Origin: JAKJGV01 sp964617565
GTDB lineage: Bacteria; Verrucomicrobiota; Kiritimatiellia; CAIQIC01; JAGNIJ01
Length of the DNA: 34,222 nt
Direction: 5' to 3'
Assembly (NCBI GenBank): GCA_964617565.1
Contig: CAZTYH010000030.1
Coordinates: forward strand, 1-34,222
A program made the translations under genes and the position numbers. Below, in pieces: positions 31,123 to 34,222 of this stretch. How positions within the stretch are numbered: position 1 is the stretch's first letter; each line of letters opens with the position of its first letter. The notes beneath the pieces are model-generated. The model was not told where the DNA came from, ran no database searches, and was given only the letters and a program-made list of their open reading frames with translations.

Positions 31123-31159
31123 TTCCGAAGACCGTAATGATTACCGTAAGTACCTTCAT
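31115..31159 (-). CDS. Thr/Ile/Val-rich leader peptide of the hom-lysC-cimA operon
   Basis: The 14-codon frame encodes MKVLTVIITVFGSS and stops with TGA. Eight of codons 3-10 encode Val, Leu, Thr or Ile: GTA CTT ACG GTA ATC ATT ACG GTC. These are the amino acids made through hom, lysC and cimA or closely tied to them. The composition resembles known attenuator leaders such as thrL and ilvL, though it is not homologous by any sequence I can align. The stop codon overlaps the antiterminator strand, and the terminator follows 25 nt later. The ribosome site (GAAG about 8 nt upstream) is weak. A frame open further upstream to 31411 has no support. I find no strong promoter; TTGCAG-N18-TTACAT just upstream is weak. 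Confidence 0.7.
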   Translation of the reverse strand: MKVLTVIITVFGSS

Positions 31160-31571
31160 TTGCGCAACTTCATGTAAAGTGTTTCGACGAATGTACTGCA
31201 AAACAGGCCGCATACAAGAAGAAATGTATCGGCCCCGACCCACCCGCGTCCCCCCATCCGCCTCATCAAATGTACACCTGCACCTACTCGTACACACTTT
31301 TCTTAACGCGGCGCAGGATGAAGAAGAGTTGCGGGCCAGAGTCTCGCTAACCACGCTATGGACAGCCGGCTGCCGGGCGTACCCTGATAAGTTTTTTAAC
31401 TCAGACTGCATTTATTCCTTTTCGCCCAGGATAATGTTGTATATACAGAAAGCGTGGGATCGTTCCCGCGCCTTGGTGTTGGCTTGTTTGGCGAAATACG
31501 GAGCGGCACGGGTTGTTTTGTTCGCGACGGTTCAACCGATGGGCTTCACGTCCATCATATATAAGGAGGGC
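31160..31571. other. Divergent intergenic region between hom and the PPC-domain gene
   Basis: These 412 nt hold no convincing gene on either strand. They should contain the minus-strand promoter of the hom leader and the plus-strand promoter of the PPC-domain gene. One clear structure is a plus-strand hairpin, GCGTGGGA/TCCCGCGC with loop TCGT (31452-31471). A GATAAT hexamer (31430-31435) is a possible -10 box without a good -35. Confidence 0.6.
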
Positions 31572-32654
31572 ATGACTGTGTCAGGCGTAACATGTCAGAG
31601 AATGAAGGCGGCGAAATGGTTGGTGGCGGCATGTCTGATAATCCCCCCTGTTTCCAGCGAGGCGGCGTATGATCCATTAACCAATGGGGTCGCGAGGACA
31701 GGAACTGTGGCTACCATGGGAGCGGTGAACACATACTCCATTCGATGCATCAACGCGAGCGGCACTGCGTATTCCCCCCTCTATGATTTGGTGGTCCAGA
31801 CCACGTTGGGCTCTCTGCCGGACAGCGTTCTAAAAGTGTCTGGGGGTGCGTTCACCGCCATAGACGACAATGGAGGCGGCGGGCGGTCATCCAAAGTGGT
31901 CGCGACCGTGAGGGATGGCTCCTACACTGCTTATGTGAGCGCCTTCGCGGCCAACCAGACTGGAACATACACAGTCAAGGCCACGTGGAAGCCGACGCCG
32001 ATTACCGCCATCCCGGCCACGGGCGCATGGATCGCGGGGAACATCGAGGAACCCCGCGTTTCTGATTGGTACAAGTTCAGTCCCGACGGCCTGCACCAAT
32101 ATACCATCGAGACCTCGCTTGGAACGCTGCCGGATTCTGTTGTCGAACTCTATCGGTGGCCGGATATTGTGAATTACATCGGATATAACGACGACAATGG
32201 CGCTTCGTATGCCTCCAAGCTGGTCATTGTTCCTCCCGCCGAGTCGTACTACGGGACAGACTATCTTCGTGTACGGGCGAAAGGCACGACGCAAAAGGGA
32301 ACGTATTCGGTGCGTATGACCAGGAAATGCATCCTGCCGGCCGGCATCACGCCCCTGCAATACGAGGCTCCCGCCATGAACGCGTGCATCGAAACGGCCG
32401 GCAGTCATGACTGGTTTGCCTTTTCCGTGCCCAAGGCGAAATCCTACACGGTTCAGCTTCGACAGGGCGCGGCGCCTGCAGTGGCTTCAGTCAGTCGAGC
32501 CCTGTACGGTCCAAACTCCCAGACGAAGCTGATCTATCAATTCAACGGGTTCACATCCAGCATGCCCAAGTATCTCCAGCCCGGAATCTATTATGTGAAG
32601 GTACAGGGCCTGTCCACCTACAAGGGAAACTACACCATCAGGTTGACCTATTAA
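31572..32654 (+). CDS. Secreted protein with three PPC-like beta-sandwich domains
   Basis: This 360-aa exported protein has a signal peptide (hydrophobic WLVAACLIIPPVSS, cleavage near SEA). Three repeats of about 100 residues resemble bacterial pre-peptidase C-terminal (PPC) domains. Matching words are TTLGSLPDSVLKV with TSLGTLPDSVVELY, IDDNGGGGRSSKV with YNDDNGASYASKL, and closing GTYTVKA, GTYSVRM, GNYTIRL. The third repeat is more diverged (SHDWFAFSVPKAKSYTVQL). PPC domains usually sit beside secreted proteases, but there is no catalytic domain here. AAGGAGG lies only 2 nt before the ATG at 31572; the GTG at 31578 has better spacing, so the true start is uncertain by two codons. Confidence 0.82.
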   Translation: MTVSGVTCQRMKAAKWLVAACLIIPPVSSEAAYDPLTNGVARTGTVATMGAVNTYSIRCINASGTAYSPLYDLVVQTTLGSLPDSVLKVSGGAFTAIDDNGGGGRSSKVVATVRDGSYTAYVSAFAANQTGTYTVKATWKPTPITAIPATGAWIAGNIEEPRVSDWYKFSPDGLHQYTIETSLGTLPDSVVELYRWPDIVNYIGYNDDNGASYASKLVIVPPAESYYGTDYLRVRAKGTTQKGTYSVRMTRKCILPAGITPLQYEAPAMNACIETAGSHDWFAFSVPKAKSYTVQLRQGAAPAVASVSRALYGPNSQTKLIYQFNGFTSSMPKYLQPGIYYVKVQGLSTYKGNYTIRLTY

Positions 32655-32667
32655 TCGCATCCGGATG

Positions 32668-32695
32668 AAGGCCCCGTCGGAAATCCCGGGGCCTT
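32668..32695 (+). terminator. Strong stem-loop after the PPC-domain gene
   Basis: AAGGCCCCG (32668-32676) and CGGGGCCTT (32687-32695) form a perfect 9-bp stem with a 10-nt loop, 13 nt after the stop. The tail (cccgata) lacks a T-run, so termination may be weak. Confidence 0.6.
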
Positions 32696-32712
32696 CCCGA
32701 TACGTAAGCGCC

Positions 32713-33606
32713 ATGCAACGGCTTCTGACAAAGTGGATTCTTCTTCTGCCCGTACTCCCGTTAGGCTTTCTTCTGCTCTCAAACCGCGGATGGAGTCCGC
32801 AGGCAGATTCAGCTGTGAAGCGTACCTCTCACGTAAAAACCTCCTCGTTGATCGCGGCACAGCACATTGCCTTGGAGTCCATCAAACCACAACGGATGGA
32901 ATATCCTGCCCTGCAAGCAGAGACAGCGTCCGCAGATGAGCAAACCCTTCCTCTCAGCGATTTGCTGACCCATGGATACACGCTCGCGGCGGATGGTGGT
33001 TATGAGGCAATCGAAGAACTGTTCGGGCTTCTTGACCAAGTACAGGATCCCGCGCAGCGCGAGGCCATGGTTGGTTGTTTCGCGGCCATCACATCCCCGC
33101 TGGCCAGGAGCGCTTTGCTGAGAAGGCTTTTGGAAGCGAATGACCCAGCGATCGTGCTTGCCGCAGAGACCGGATTGGCGGCCATCGGCCATCTCGGGGT
33201 TGTGGAAGATATGCCGCAGTTAATGGAATGTTGGAACAGCAGCGAATTCCAGGAAAGGCTGCGCATGACCGTTTCGATGGTCACGAATCCGGCCTGTGTA
33301 AGGGCGTTGGCCAAGATGGCGTCACATGCCATACTGGCGGGTCAGCCCGACATGGCAGGCGCCGCCGCTTACGCATTGTCAGGCATCAACACTCCGGAGG
33401 CCGACCTGCAATTGGTCATCTTGGCCGGGATGCCTGGATTCCCTCCCGATTGCAGCGAGGTGTTGGAGTACATACAATCGGAATCAGCCTTCCCAGGCCT
33501 TCTGGCCATAGCTGAAGGGCGCTTATCAGCCCCGTCTGCCAATGTGCGCTTGTCCGCAACTCGTGCTTTGAGCAACTACCCTCCGGATCGCCGGAATGCG
33601 CCCTGA
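32713..33606 (+). CDS. Membrane-anchored or exported helical-repeat (HEAT-like) protein
   Basis: This is a 297-aa protein with an N-terminal hydrophobic segment (WILLLPVLPLGFLLL) acting as a signal or anchor, a variable linker of about 60 residues, and an all-helical domain. Repeats such as QREAMVGCFAAITSPLARSALL, AIVLAAETGLAAIGHLGVVED and AGAAAYALSGINTPEADLQL look like HEAT/PBS-lyase-type repeats, a protein-binding scaffold. The ATG at 32713 (MQRLLTKW) is chosen because the upstream open frame crosses the terminator stem. It has no strong ribosome site. I cannot name a specific function. It follows the PPC-domain gene by 58 nt and may be expressed with it by read-through. Confidence 0.72.
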   Translation: MQRLLTKWILLLPVLPLGFLLLSNRGWSPQADSAVKRTSHVKTSSLIAAQHIALESIKPQRMEYPALQAETASADEQTLPLSDLLTHGYTLAADGGYEAIEELFGLLDQVQDPAQREAMVGCFAAITSPLARSALLRRLLEANDPAIVLAAETGLAAIGHLGVVEDMPQLMECWNSSEFQERLRMTVSMVTNPACVRALAKMASHAILAGQPDMAGAAAYALSGINTPEADLQLVILAGMPGFPPDCSEVLEYIQSESAFPGLLAIAEGRLSAPSANVRLSATRALSNYPPDRRNAP

Positions 33607-33761
33607 ATGATGCGTACTGCCTCCCGACTTCCACCCCGCCCAACATTCCCGCTTCTAGCGCAGTGCAATCTTCGCGACTGAGTGTAAGAAGGCGACATGC
33701 TGCATTTCGTCATCCAAACGGTGGAAAGACTTTCTCTGGCGTATCTGTGCCTGTCCCTCAC

Positions 33762-34166
33762 CTATCCGTGCTTGGCCTGGCCAGCGTCTTTTCGGGGCCG
33801 GTTTGCCGCCCAACGAAGATACGTAGTCGCATACGTCGCTGCGAACAACATACCAACCCCAAGGAGAAATGTGAGAACGACCACGGGAAATCCATCATCC
33901 TTGTTGTGATGAGCTACAAAGGAGCCGGCCACCATGGCAGCAATGGCGGCGACAAACACGCCGCCACAGCCAAGCTGTTCGTCCGCCTTGAAGCAGTCTT
34001 TCGCGTTCCTGCAGGACCCGCTGCGCTGGGTACCGAGCAGGATACCGAACAGCCCCGGGACGATGGCCCCCATAACGATTGCGCCTGGAATGCCCCATGT
34101 TCGGTAAATTGGCGCCAGGATTGCGAACATGATGAGACCGAAGATGATCAAGACCGTTCTAAACAT
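33762..34166 (-). CDS. Small integral membrane protein, four predicted helices
   Basis: I do not recognise the family. The 134-aa sequence has four hydrophobic stretches: RTVLIIFGLIMFAILAPIY, IPGAIVMGAIVPGLFGILLG, CGGVFVAAIAAMVAGSFVA and PVVVLTFLLGVGMLFAATYA. A hydrophilic, Cys-containing loop (GSCRNAKDCFKADEQLGCG) lies between helices 2 and 3; its three cysteines could form disulfides or bind metal. The C-terminus is basic. The ATG at 34166 (MFRTVLIIF) is preferred; the ATG at 34178 has CAGG directly against it. It converges with the helical-repeat gene across a 155-nt spacer in which I see no terminator. Confidence 0.65.
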   Translation of the reverse strand: MFRTVLIIFGLIMFAILAPIYRTWGIPGAIVMGAIVPGLFGILLGTQRSGSCRNAKDCFKADEQLGCGGVFVAAIAAMVAGSFVAHHNKDDGFPVVVLTFLLGVGMLFAATYATTYLRWAANRPRKDAGQAKHG

Positions 34167-34222
34167 GTGGTTTCCCATCCTGCCAAATAGTTATCCGACA
34201 AGTTCAATGCTTTCGTCGTCAG

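Noticed and set aside
31160..31411. Upstream extension of the leader-peptide frame to a 98-codon protein
   Set aside because: The extension has no ribosome site or recognisable domain and a biased Ser/Arg/Cys composition. The attenuator geometry needs only the last 14 codons.
29730..31571. Extension of the PPC-domain gene upstream to 29730 on the plus strand
   Set aside because: The extra 614 codons are antisense to hom and to the leader region. A signal peptide and AAGGAGG mark the true start near 31572.
1..34222. Phage, integrase, transposase, restriction-modification or defence genes
   Set aside because: I looked for their hallmark motifs in all the translated frames and saw none; gene content is mostly housekeeping.

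Overview
The window is a fragment of a moderately GC-rich chromosome from a Gram-negative bacterium. The outer-membrane and lipid A genes (bamA, skp, lpxD) show a diderm envelope. A PEP-CTERM protein, a bifunctional-nuclease gene, citramalate synthase and abundant short-period intergenic repeats fit a Kiritimatiellota/Verrucomicrobiota-like (PVC) lineage. That placement is my inference; no rRNA is present. Two 100-N runs (15876-15975 and 23627-23726) show that this is a scaffolded draft assembly.

Almost everything is read on the minus strand. From the low-coordinate end: a truncated SrkA-type kinase, alaS, recA, thpR, cinA and galE form a tightly packed housekeeping run with several 4-nt ATGA overlaps. 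An accessory patch (7.2-9.9 kb) follows, with a PEP-CTERM protein, a LacI-family regulator and a secreted protein built from a duplicated domain. Next come a bifunctional nuclease, an unannotated 24-residue membrane peptide coupled to the clpB stop codon, clpB, and the envelope genes lpxD-skp-bamA. These lead into dnaB-rplI-rpsR-ssb-rpsF-pth-rplY-prs and a tRNA-Gln(UUG).

From 22.7 to 31.2 kb lie an alpha/beta hydrolase, valS, cimA, lysC and hom. Read in the transcription direction, the last four are hom-lysC-cimA-valS, an aspartate-family/isoleucine biosynthesis cluster. Directly upstream of hom is a compact transcription attenuator. A 14-codon leader peptide (MKVLTVIITVFGSS) rich in Thr, Ile, Val and Leu codons has its stop codon inside the antiterminator strand (GAGGGG). 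This strand competes with a perfect 7-bp GAAA-loop terminator followed by a U-tract. It is the most interesting item in the window, because the leader codons match the products of the downstream enzymes.

Beyond hom are two plus-strand genes (a secreted protein with three PPC-like domains and a membrane-anchored helical-repeat protein) and a convergent four-helix membrane protein. The spacers hold a striking set of degenerate 7-bp-period (and one 8-bp-period) tandem repeats, some arranged as long inverted repeats, plus a twin 20-nt palindrome between hom and lysC.
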